Assembly: GCA_026990615.1 (NCBI GenBank)
Contig: JALXDB010000124.1
Location: 1 to 7,481 of the forward strand
Source of the DNA: Spirochaetota bacterium
Lineage (GTDB): Bacteria; Spirochaetota; B62-G9
Length of the DNA stretch: 7,481 nucleotides
Direction: 5' to 3'
The translations under genes and the position numbers were made by a program. The notes under the pieces are model-generated. The model made no database searches. It was not told the DNA's origin and worked only from the letters and a program-made list of their open reading frames with translations. Position 1 is the first letter of the stretch; every line of letters begins with the position of its first letter. Shown piece after piece: positions 1 to 6,057 of this stretch.

Positions 1-303
1 GTTGAAGATTTCGTTGCTTCGCTCAAAAGATAAAAAAGAATTGTTTCGCTATGCTCACAACCATACTTAACTGCGTTATGTTCGAAAATAAAAAATATTT
101 CTTCACCCTACTCGAAAGAACAAAAAACGGTTTTTATAGTAAACTCAATATTACTATTTTTAAATTTATTTTGTAATTTTAACAAATTTTTGATATTTTG
201 TTGTATTATATTACATGATAATTATAGCAAAAAGTATTTTAACCTTCTATTAAGTAAAAAAATAAATATAGTAATTCTTTACTACTATCAGTGGGTTGGT
301 GGA
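1..303. other. Non-coding AT-rich leader upstream of the solute-binding protein gene
   Basis: I see no credible gene here. The window opens with a ten-codon open stretch ending in TAA at 31-33, too short to be called the tail of a gene. The first 115 bases carry four loosely similar repeat units, listed separately. Positions 120-290 are extremely rich in A and T, with several TATTAT/GATAAT-like hexamers around 204-222 and TTG-containing hexamers around 171-203. None of these pairs at a standard 16-18 bp spacing, so I do not call a promoter, although one for the following gene must lie here or further upstream. Confidence 0.6.
15..126. repeat. Four degenerate repeats of about 30 bp
   Basis: Four imperfect units each have a T/C/G-rich core resembling TTCGCTATGCTC followed by an A-rich tail. 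The cores end near positions 24, 56, 83 and 113, so spacing is 32, 27 and 30 bp. Example cores are TTGCTTCGCTC (about 15), TTCGCTATGCTC (45), TGCGTTATGTTCG (72) and TTCACCCTACTCG (102). The match between units is loose and I judged it by eye. They could be decayed intergenic repeats or binding sites. They lack the exact identity expected of CRISPR repeats. Confidence 0.3.
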
Positions 304-1557
304 GTGAGAAAACTGCCTTTTTTAATACTTCTTGTATTTGTTCTTCTTACATTTTATTCGTTGCTACCCCTATATGGGTACAACGGAGTAAGTATAGCTG
401 TTCCAAAGTGGTTTGAGCCAACGGACAACAATCCTTCGATAAAGGCTGTGTACGATGAATTTTCAGCTGAGTACAGAGTGAAGACTGAGGTCAGAGTATT
501 AAAGGGCAGAATGGAGGATTATGTAAATCATGTCCTGGTTATGCTCACCGACAACAACCCGACCGATCTGGCAATTGTTCCAATAAATCTTGTAAGGTAT
601 CTATCCGGCATCAGGGATCTTGTGGATTTCTCAAAGTACCTATCAAAGGAAAGGCTGGATGATTTTATTCCAAGTTTAAAACCGGGATGCTGCAGGGGAA
701 AGGCTATATACGGTTTGCCTTACGACACGGATGTTATGGTTATCTATTACAATATTGATATCTTTAAAAAACTAAATATGTTGGACAAAACAAGGATTAA
801 AAACTGGAGCTGGAACGACCTTATCGAACTTTCAAAAAAGTTATCCAGAGATTTTGATATGGATGGAAAGGTGGATCTATGGGGATTTGGATTCCCGGCA
901 GGAAGCTACATAAGATTTATGAATTATTTTGTCCCATGGCTAATAAATGCGGGATGCACAAATAAGAATCCAGATGAACTTCTCGATAATCCTGAATGTT
1001 TTAGAAGAACTTTAAAGTTTTACAGGAGGTTGATTGATGAGGGTGCTTCCCCACCTTCTGTAGCTGAATATATGGGCTATGATATACTGAAAGGTCTTAT
1101 CGAAGGAAAGTTTGCCATGGCTATAAGCGGCTCATGGATATACGAGAGGTTAAGTAAGTGGGGTAAATTTGGAGTTCTTCCTCTACCTGTGTATAAAAAA
1201 GGGTATAAACAGTACACAATATCAAGTGGATGGGCTATAATAGGAATCAAGAAAGATAGTGAAAATATCTTTGCAATAAGGCTTGCCGATAAGTTAACAT
1301 CGAAAAAATCAATGCTACTTAAATGGAGAGGTAAAAAGTTTTTACCAGTGTTAAAATCTGTTTTAATGGATAGAGAAATTTCAGCATACTGGCCTTATTC
1401 TTTCTTTGCAGATCAGCTCCTACACCATTCAATGATCCTGAATGTTAATCCTGTTGTGAATAAAAAGTCCAGGGTTTTAATGGAACTGACGGGAAATGTT
1501 TTAAGCGGAAGATATACGGTTGAACAGGCGGTCAAGAAAATGAAAAATAAAAGATGA
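304..1557 (+). CDS. Extracellular solute-binding protein, family 1 (sugar ABC transporter type)
   Basis: This is a periplasmic or secreted binding protein of the MalE/UgpB type, which hands a carbohydrate or related solute to an ABC importer. I chose the GTG at 304, not an upstream TTG at 190: it gives 417 residues with a proper signal sequence (RK, then about 18 hydrophobic residues to position 23), and the 38 residues it drops look like translated leader. GTGGG at 291-295 lies 8 bases upstream as a possible ribosome site. No lipobox cysteine is visible and no clear AxA cleavage site, so the protein may be secreted or stay membrane-anchored. Family hallmarks are YGLPYDTDVMVIYYN (136-150), a calcium-loop-like DFDMDGKVD (183-191) and AMAISGSWIY (271-280). 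No permease or ATPase gene adjoins it. The fold is clear; the ligand is unknown. Confidence 0.88.
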   Translation: MRKLPFLILLVFVLLTFYSLLPLYGYNGVSIAVPKWFEPTDNNPSIKAVYDEFSAEYRVKTEVRVLKGRMEDYVNHVLVMLTDNNPTDLAIVPINLVRYLSGIRDLVDFSKYLSKERLDDFIPSLKPGCCRGKAIYGLPYDTDVMVIYYNIDIFKKLNMLDKTRIKNWSWNDLIELSKKLSRDFDMDGKVDLWGFGFPAGSYIRFMNYFVPWLINAGCTNKNPDELLDNPECFRRTLKFYRRLIDEGASPPSVAEYMGYDILKGLIEGKFAMAISGSWIYERLSKWGKFGVLPLPVYKKGYKQYTISSGWAIIGIKKDSENIFAIRLADKLTSKKSMLLKWRGKKFLPVLKSVLMDREISAYWPYSFFADQLLHHSMILNVNPVVNKKSRVLMELTGNVLSGRYTVEQAVKKMKNKR

Positions 1558-1561
1558 TAAA

Positions 1562-2644
1562 ATGACCCATCGACAGAGAGTTTCAGAGGCTCTGAATCAC
1601 AGAACACCAGACAGATGCCCAATGCAGATAAGTTTTACCCCCGAGTTTGCCGAAAGGTTGAGAAAAGAATTGAACCTGAAAAATGATAGTGTCCATAATC
1701 CCCATGGCGGTGGAAATAGATACGACCTTGAACTGGCCCTTGATGAAGATATGCTATTAACCTCTGTTGGATGGGCTAACTCGTATTATATGGAAGGTGA
1801 TTATTATACCGATGAATGGGGGGTGGGATGGAAATCTGTGTGGTACGAGACCAAGTACGGTAGAGGCAGGTATACAGAACCGGACGGGCACCCTCTGTCT
1901 GAAGATGGGGCGATTAAATCCTATACACCACCTGACCCTGATAGGGATGAAATCTACAGAGAGTCAGAGCGGGTGGTTAAAATGTATGGGGACGAATACT
2001 GGATTGTTGGAGTTGTGGTGACAACAATATTTGAATGTGCGTGGGCACTCAGGGGATTTGAGAGGTTGCTGATGGATTTTGTGGAGAATCCGGATCTGGC
2101 AGATGAGATTCTTGAAATACCCTATCGTTATCATCTCACTGCTGCAAAAAGGCTGGTCGAAATCGGTGTTGATATGATATGGACAGGAGATGATATGGGG
2201 TCACAGAACAGTATGATAATATCTCCCGCACTCTGGAGAAAGTTTTTTAAACTGCGGATGAAAAACTTCTTTTCTGAATTAAAACGCATAAACCCTGATA
2301 TCAAAATTACATACCATTCTGACGGTTATATTGATCCTATAATTCCGGATTTAATAGAGATTGGTCTTGATGTATTAAATCCTGTTCAACCACCCTGTGT
2401 TGACCTGCAAAAAGTGAAGAAATCCTACGGGGATCGCCTGTGCTTCTGGGGCTCGATAGATGAACAGTATACACTGCCCTTTGCTTCACCTGATGAAGTT
2501 TACAGGACCGTAAGGCATAACATACAGGCTCTTGGGGAAAACGGTGGATTTATAGCCGGGCCGACCCATCATGTTCAGCTGGATACTCCAATGGAGAATT
2601 TCTGGGTAATGGTGAGAGCAATAAAAGAACCCTATCCGGTGTAG
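1562..2644 (+). CDS. Uroporphyrinogen decarboxylase (UroD/MtaA) family protein
   Basis: A 360-residue protein of the UroD-like TIM-barrel superfamily, which includes haem-pathway UroD and the cobamide methyltransferases MtaA/MtbA/CmuA. The start MTHRQRVSEALNHRTPDRCP is typical of the uncharacterised UroD-like branch, as are DEWGVGW (84-90), GDDMGSQ (209-215), HSDGYIDPIIPDL (252-264) and GPTHHVQLDTPMEN (333-346). The methyltransferases bind zinc through an HxC motif and a later cysteine. Here those places read H252-S-D254 and T335-H336-H337, so any metal site is altered. It begins 4 bp after the binding-protein gene, so the two are probably one transcript. It is unlikely to be the haem enzyme HemE, because the usual HemE N-terminal motifs are not apparent. 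A role in demethylation or catabolism of an imported compound is only inference. Confidence 0.85.
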   Translation: MTHRQRVSEALNHRTPDRCPMQISFTPEFAERLRKELNLKNDSVHNPHGGGNRYDLELALDEDMLLTSVGWANSYYMEGDYYTDEWGVGWKSVWYETKYGRGRYTEPDGHPLSEDGAIKSYTPPDPDRDEIYRESERVVKMYGDEYWIVGVVVTTIFECAWALRGFERLLMDFVENPDLADEILEIPYRYHLTAAKRLVEIGVDMIWTGDDMGSQNSMIISPALWRKFFKLRMKNFFSELKRINPDIKITYHSDGYIDPIIPDLIEIGLDVLNPVQPPCVDLQKVKKSYGDRLCFWGSIDEQYTLPFASPDEVYRTVRHNIQALGENGGFIAGPTHHVQLDTPMENFWVMVRAIKEPYPV

Positions 2645-2657
2645 GGTAACCTTTTAT
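2621..2657. terminator. Bidirectional intrinsic terminator inside overlapping 3' gene ends
   Basis: Two nested perfect inverted arms are seen: ATAAAAG (2621-2627) pairs with CTTTTAT (2651-2657), and ACCCTA (2629-2634) pairs with TAGGGT (2642-2647) around a 7-base loop. A small internal bulge separates them (A against AAC). On the plus strand the stem runs into a T-rich tract (2652-2662); on the minus strand it runs into TTCTTTTAT. It can therefore serve both convergent genes. The stop codon of the UroD-like gene (TAG, 2642-2644) and that of the opposite gene (complement of 2632-2634) lie in the two inner arms and pair with each other. Confidence 0.7.
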
Positions 2658-3108
2658 TTTTTAAAAATTTTTTAAGATCTTTAAGCTGCATAATTTCAAA
2701 AAAGTATGATTTACCATCTTTCAATTTAAACTGTACTACAGGCTGAAAGAGTATTTTTCCAATTCCCTTAAGAGGCTTTATCTTATTATTTTCAACGCCG
2801 GTGGTTATAGCCTTGATAGCTGATGATCTCGATACAACGTATATTCCCTCGAGTGCATCCTGGTCTATTGAAAACTCTGTTTTCTCATACTTTTTATTTT
2901 TTTGTATTAATTTAGAAAGCCAGTTGTCTTTTTCAAAATCCTCAAAACACAGCTTATTGTTGATAAAGTACAGAATACCCCCGAGTCTGAAGTAAGAGCT
3001 CCTGGATGTACCCATAAATACAGCAAATGTGTAGTATTCAACCTTGCCGCCATATATTCTCTCTTTTTCCTCCCAGTACTTCTTTGCTTCTTCTGTGGTA
3101 TATACCAT
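2632..3108 (-). CDS. Conserved-looking protein of unknown function, possibly PH/GRAM-like
   Basis: A 158-residue soluble protein that I do not recognise. It has no signal peptide and no membrane segment. It opens with a charged helix (TTEEAKKYWEEKERIYGG), followed by alternating hydrophobic strands such as YFRLGGILYFINNKLCFEDF (39-58). It ends with VVQFKLKDGKSYFFEIMQ and then a helix, KDLKKFLKN. A strand-rich body closed by a C-terminal helix resembles bacterial PH/GRAM-like domains, but that is inference from pattern only. The start is ATG, with GGGA about 9 bases upstream. It is convergent with the UroD-like gene, sharing 13 bp and the terminator hairpin, and divergent from the J-domain gene. 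The sensible protein pattern, the start signal and the shared terminator argue that it is real and not an antisense shadow. Confidence 0.72.
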   Translation of the reverse strand: MVYTTEEAKKYWEEKERIYGGKVEYYTFAVFMGTSRSSYFRLGGILYFINNKLCFEDFEKDNWLSKLIQKNKKYEKTEFSIDQDALEGIYVVSRSSAIKAITTGVENNKIKPLKGIGKILFQPVVQFKLKDGKSYFFEIMQLKDLKKFLKNKRLPYTG

Positions 3109-3157
3109 ATTATTTTCCCAATTATAGTCTTGATAATTCTAATATTTATACTTATGA

Positions 3158-3185
3158 TTATTACCGAGATATCAAAAATTTTCAA
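3158..3185 (-). promoter_or_regulatory. Candidate sigma70-type promoter for the minus-strand unknown gene
   Basis: Read on the minus strand, TTGAAA (3180-3185) is followed after 16 bp by TAATAA (3158-3163), which would give a leader of about 40 bases before the ATG at 3108. The region is very AT-rich, so chance matches are common. Just upstream on this strand, GAATATTT occurs twice (plus-strand 3190-3197 and 3201-3208), 11 bp apart. Confidence 0.28.
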
Positions 3186-3296
3186 TAGAGAATATTTAAA
3201 GAATATTTTTAACACCTTATGATAAAAAATTAAATCAAATAATAGATGATACAATATTATTTAAAGTTATTTATCCGGTAAAGAGGTTTACAGGGA

Positions 3297-3593
3297 ATGG
3301 ATGCTGATAAAGTAAAGCAGATTTCATGGGCCGCAAAGGTGCTTGAACTTCCTTCATCCGCAACTTTAAAGATGATAAAGGATAACTATCATAAACTGGT
3401 GAAAAAGTGGCATCCTGATAGATGCAGGGGTGCTAAAAGTGAGTGTGAAAAAAAGATTAAAGATTTAAACAATGCTTATAAGATACTGATGAATTATATC
3501 GAAAATTACAGATATCCCTTATCCGAAGAAGCTATAAAAGATGAGGAGAGTTTTTTGTTGGATAGATTTAAAAATGACCCTATCTGGAGTTAG
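3297..3593 (+). CDS. Stand-alone J-domain (DnaJ-like) protein
   Basis: This 98-residue protein is almost entirely a J domain, the module that stimulates ATP hydrolysis by Hsp70 (DnaK). Helix I is around WAAKVLELP (11-19) and helix II around MIKDNYHKLVKKW (26-38). The invariant HPD loop is at 39-41, and helix III is CEKKIKDLNNAYKILMNYIE (50-69). There is no G/F-rich linker, zinc-finger domain or client-binding C-terminal domain, so this is not DnaJ itself. The 29-residue acidic tail ends FKNDPIWS. AAGAGG at 3281-3286 lies 10 bases before the ATG. Its DnaK partner must be elsewhere, and the specific client is unknown. It is transcribed away from the unknown minus-strand gene, about 190 bp away. 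Confidence 0.88.
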   Translation: MDADKVKQISWAAKVLELPSSATLKMIKDNYHKLVKKWHPDRCRGAKSECEKKIKDLNNAYKILMNYIENYRYPLSEEAIKDEESFLLDRFKNDPIWS

Positions 3594-3604
3594 CTAATTA
3601 CAGC

Positions 3605-3632
3605 TTGGCTTATACCCGCCGTTTATTAAAAT
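3605..3632 (+). promoter_or_regulatory. Candidate promoter for ilvN-ptb
   Basis: TTGGCT (3605-3610), a 16 bp spacer and TAAAAT (3627-3632) resemble a sigma70 promoter and would give a leader of about 70 bases before ilvN. I find no T-box, leader peptide or obvious attenuator in that leader. This is weak evidence from consensus matching only. Confidence 0.27.
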
Positions 3633-3698
3633 TTGAGGTTCACCGTCGTAATTCTTTCCAGAGTCGGAGTAGAGATTGTGGGAATTTATAATATAATT

Positions 3699-3704
3699 GG
3701 AGGT
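3699..3704 (+). promoter_or_regulatory. Ribosome binding site fixing the ilvN start
   Basis: GGAGGT ends 4 bases before the ATG at 3709. An in-frame TTG at 3697 overlaps this site and so cannot be the start. The ATG gives an N-terminus (MKQTLSCLVNNKPGVL) matching the usual acetolactate synthase small-subunit start. Confidence 0.8.
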
Positions 3705-3708
3705 AATA

Positions 3709-4185
3709 ATGAAACAAACATTATCCTGTCTTGTAAACAATAAGCCTGGAGTCCTCGCTGAGATTTCAGAGGCATTTGCTCGTATGGGAATAAATATATA
3801 TTCCCTTGCAGCGGGGGAGGTGGAAGAAGAAGACAAATCAAGAATGACAATTGTGGTGGACGCCGACAAAGAAGTGGTAAGGAAGGCGGAGGAAAAGCTG
3901 AAGCAGCTTGATGATGTAATCGAATTACAGGATTTTGAAAATGAGGAACTGATAGCCATGGAGCTTCTTTTAATAAAGGTGAGGATAAAGAATGCCCAGA
4001 TACCCCAGATTCTGCAGATTGCAGAGCTTTTCAATGCCCAGGTAATTGCAGTATCGGATACCTCAATGGTTTTGACGCTGGCCTCGGAAGAGAAGAGGGT
4101 AAACGGTATGATAAAGATGCTAAAACCGATGGGAATTATAGAGATGTCAAGGTCGGGTAAACTTGCAGTTTCCGGAGTTGATTAA
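3709..4185 (+). CDS. ilvN: Acetolactate synthase small (regulatory) subunit
   Basis: This 158-residue protein is the regulatory subunit of acetohydroxyacid synthase, the first common enzyme of valine, leucine and isoleucine synthesis. It activates the catalytic subunit (IlvB/IlvI) and carries valine feedback inhibition. The N-terminal ACT domain spans about residues 3-75, with NKPGVLAEISEAFARMGINI (10-29) and SRMTIVVDADKEV (44-56). The C-terminal domain includes AELFNAQVIAVSDTSMVLTL and ends KPMGIIEMSRSGKLAVSG, matching the family's usual RxGxxA tail. The length is normal for the family (also named ilvH). The catalytic-subunit gene is normally just upstream, but here the upstream gene encodes a J-domain protein and ilvC is also absent. 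The next gene is ptb, 36 bp downstream, probably in the same transcript. Confidence 0.92.
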   Translation: MKQTLSCLVNNKPGVLAEISEAFARMGINIYSLAAGEVEEEDKSRMTIVVDADKEVVRKAEEKLKQLDDVIELQDFENEELIAMELLLIKVRIKNAQIPQILQIAELFNAQVIAVSDTSMVLTLASEEKRVNGMIKMLKPMGIIEMSRSGKLAVSGVD

Positions 4186-4221
4186 TCGTGGATTGAATAA
4201 CAGATTTATGGAGGTGTATGT

Positions 4222-5154
4222 ATGGGCGAGGATTCTATACAGCGAACAACCGGTGACCTTTTTGATATTGAAGCAGTTTTGAACAGGGCGAAGAAATACG
4301 ATGCGGCTAAAATGGTAGTTGTTAATCCTTATGACAGGGGAACCTTAGAATCTGTTGTATTTGCGGCAGAAGAGGGGGTTATTAAACCTGTACTTGTGGG
4401 TGAACGGGACAGGGTACTTGTTGCAGCAGAAAATTATAGCATTGATATAGATGATAGCTGGATAGTAGATGCTAACTCGAGAAAGTCTGCTGAAGTTGCA
4501 GCTTCTATTATATGTGACGGTGGAGCATTATTTATAATGAAGGGAATGATATCTACGGGAGAATTTATCCATGTCCTGTTGGACCCGAGATGGAAAATTA
4601 GAACAGAGAGAATACTGAGCCATGTCGGCATGTTTGAAATCCCGGATACAAAGAGAATTTTTTTAATGTCGGATGCCGCGATAAATATTTTGCCGAACTT
4701 TACAAGAAAGATGCATATAGTAGCCAATGCCATTGATGTAGCTAGGAAGATTGGAATAGGACGGATCAGAGTTGCTATGCTTGCAGCTGTGGAGAAGGTT
4801 AAGCTGCCGGCTATGCCAGCAACGCTTGATGCTTTTTTAATGAAGAAATATTCAGAAACAGGGTACTTCGGCGAGTGCTTTATAGATGGTCCATTTGCTT
4901 TTGACAATGCAATTGATATTGAAAAGGCCAGGACCAAGGGAATCGAGGGGGAAGTTGCTGGCAGGGCCAATATACTGATAACCCCAAATATTGAAACAGG
5001 AAACGTTATCTGGAAAACATTTACATGCATCCAAAAAGATCATCCGGCAGGTGTCGTTATGGGAGGCAGGTGTCCAATAGTGGTGCCATCCAGGGCGGAT
5101 GATTATACTACAAAACTCAGATCTATAAAATTTGCCAGATTACTTGTGGGTTAG
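4222..5154 (+). CDS. ptb: Phosphate butyryltransferase (phosphate acyltransferase family)
   Basis: A 310-residue member of the Pta/Ptb family. Such enzymes exchange CoA for phosphate on a short acyl group (butyryl-CoA or branched acyl-CoA to acyl phosphate), and a kinase then makes ATP. The length matches Ptb. Family landmarks are MKGMISTGEFIHVLL (106-120), RILSHVGMFEIP (130-141), SDAAINILP (150-158), AMLAAVEKV (185-193), DGPFAFDNAID (222-232), PNIETGNVIWK (255-265) and CPIVVPSRAD (284-293). GGAGG (4210-4214) lies 7 bases before the ATG. Butyrate kinase (buk) usually follows directly, but none is present here. Being next to ilvN could mean a role with branched-chain acyl groups, but that is inference. 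Acetyl specificity is less likely given the Ptb-like motifs. Confidence 0.88.
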   Translation: MGEDSIQRTTGDLFDIEAVLNRAKKYDAAKMVVVNPYDRGTLESVVFAAEEGVIKPVLVGERDRVLVAAENYSIDIDDSWIVDANSRKSAEVAASIICDGGALFIMKGMISTGEFIHVLLDPRWKIRTERILSHVGMFEIPDTKRIFLMSDAAINILPNFTRKMHIVANAIDVARKIGIGRIRVAMLAAVEKVKLPAMPATLDAFLMKKYSETGYFGECFIDGPFAFDNAIDIEKARTKGIEGEVAGRANILITPNIETGNVIWKTFTCIQKDHPAGVVMGGRCPIVVPSRADDYTTKLRSIKFARLLVG

Positions 5155-5168
5155 TGGAAAATAGGTAG

Positions 5169-5396
5169 TTACCGGTAATAAGATGTTATAAACCTGCTCA
5201 GGCTTATTTCTGGAATGATTACTTTATATATCTGTTTTGCGGGCTGATTATAGCTGCAATTGAAAAGGTGGTTGAACAATTCGCAATCAGGTGGGGCGGA
5301 GCTCTATTGCTCCTTGTATTTTATTGTTTTTTTCTTTACCGCCGGATAAATCTGGTCGCACCTTATATTAAAATAAGGATTGAATTAACTATTTAA
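5169..5396 (+). CDS. Possible small membrane protein or gene remnant, start uncertain
   Basis: A 75-codon open frame runs from just after an in-frame TAG (5166-5168) to TAA (5394-5396). Its translation looks protein-like: an aromatic stretch (AYFWNDYFIYLFCG), a hydrophobic segment (GLIIAAIEKVV), an amphipathic turn (EQFAIRWGG), a second hydrophobic segment (ALLLLVFYCFFLYRR) and a short tail ending APYIKIRIELTI. No ATG or TTG start lies early in the frame. The first usual start is GTG at 5268, which would leave 42 residues, one membrane helix and a poorly placed ribosome site. It may therefore begin at a rare codon, be a decayed gene, or be chance. It sits in an otherwise empty 280 bp gap between ptb and yggT. 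I do not recognise a family. Confidence 0.33.
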   Translation, partial: LPVIRCYKPAQAYFWNDYFIYLFCGLIIAAIEKVVEQFAIRWGGALLLLVFYCFFLYRRINLVAPYIKIRIELTI

Positions 5397-5408
5397 TGTA
5401 GATATATT
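5380..5408 (+). promoter_or_regulatory. Candidate sigma70-type promoter for yggT-prfA
   Basis: TTGAAT (5380-5385), exactly 17 bp, then TATATT (5403-5408) would start transcription near 5415 and give a leader of about 20 bases. It is the best-spaced promoter-like pair in the window, although the region is AT-rich. It overlaps the end of the preceding open frame. A small inverted repeat, CCTTAT/ATAAGG (5361-5378), lies just upstream and could be an operator or a weak hairpin. Confidence 0.4.
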
Positions 5409-5434
5409 TATATAAAAATTATCAGGATTGTATA

Positions 5435-6013
5435 ATGATATATCTTGCGAATATTGTCAGACTAATTTTCTCGCTTTATATAATACTCATCTTTATCAGG
5501 GTTCTGTTTGCCTGGATGCGTCCCAACATGTTTAATCCCATAGTGAGGTTTATCTACTCGGTAACGGACCCGTATCTTAAAATTTTTGCTAATCTGAAAT
5601 TCTTGAGAATAGGGTATTTTGACTTTTCACCTATTGTTGCCTTTTATCTCCTTTATTTGCTTCAGGAACTTACATACAGGGTGATACTGACCGGTTATTT
5701 CAGCTTAACTCTACTGATTTCACTGATTGTTGTTCTGCTTTTTAGATTTGTTTACTTTATTATCTTTATATTTATAGTTACAGTTGGATTGAGACTGATA
5801 TTTGATATAATAAAAATAAGAAGCTCAAATATGTTTATCACAGCGGTCTATTCAATGTCTGAACCTGCTGTCAGACCCTTCAGAAGACTTCTGAAGATGG
5901 ACAGGGGTTACAGCTTTGATGTTTCGGTAATAGTATCGCTTGCTGTCTTAATACTTCTGAGATATCTTCTTCTACCCAAACTGCTGGGTTTGATAACCAT
6001 GCTTTTAACATGA
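5435..6013 (+). CDS. YggT family integral membrane protein (two YggT repeats)
   Basis: A 192-residue, very hydrophobic inner-membrane protein made of two YggT units, the same layout as E. coli YggT. The first unit (about 1-95) has a membrane helix, then MRPNMFNPIVRFIYSVTDPY (28-47) and FDFSPIVAFYLLYLLQ (62-77). The second (about 98-192) has a helix, then NMFITAVYSMSEPAVRPFRR (132-151) and FDVSVIVSLAVLILLRYLL (161-179). The repeated pattern of short aromatic helix, T/SxP turn, basic R/K and DxSxIV is diagnostic. YggT homologues are linked to membrane organisation, cell division or osmotic tolerance in bacteria and to cytochrome b6 assembly in plastids; the exact role is unsettled. AGGA (5424-5427) lies 7 bases before the ATG. 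It precedes prfA by 56 bp and is probably co-transcribed with it. Confidence 0.88.
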   Translation: MIYLANIVRLIFSLYIILIFIRVLFAWMRPNMFNPIVRFIYSVTDPYLKIFANLKFLRIGYFDFSPIVAFYLLYLLQELTYRVILTGYFSLTLLISLIVVLLFRFVYFIIFIFIVTVGLRLIFDIIKIRSSNMFITAVYSMSEPAVRPFRRLLKMDRGYSFDVSVIVSLAVLILLRYLLLPKLLGLITMLLT

Positions 6014-6057
6014 AAATAGAAGCAAAAGATTAAACATTTGAAATTTATCCAAATTTT

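Noticed and set aside
1..33. Ten-codon open stretch as the tail of an upstream gene
   Set aside because: It is too short to judge and overlaps the degenerate repeat, so it is probably chance.
15..126. CRISPR array
   Set aside because: Repeat units are too divergent, there are no distinct spacers and no cas genes.
190..303. Upstream extension of the solute-binding protein from TTG 190
   Set aside because: The added 38 residues are leader-like, would place the hydrophobic signal sequence internally, and TTG 190 has no ribosome site.
2907..3254. 115-residue minus-strand frame
   Set aside because: It overlaps the better 2632-3108 gene in another frame and has a low-complexity Ile-rich start from AT-rich intergenic DNA.
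3687..3697. TATAAT-like -10 boxes just before ilvN
   Set aside because: They are so close to the GGAGG that transcription would start in or after the ribosome site, and no -35 lies at proper spacing.
3633..3708. T-box or attenuator before ilvN
   Set aside because: No T-box consensus, leader peptide with branched-chain codons, or terminator hairpin is visible.
3594..4034. 146-residue minus-strand frame opposite ilvN
   Set aside because: Its Ser-rich composition is typical of the antisense of a real gene, and ilvN is unambiguous.
4434..5030. 198-residue minus-strand frame opposite ptb
   Set aside because: It is an antisense shadow of a well-matched Ptb sequence, with Ile/Ser-rich content and no ribosome site noted.
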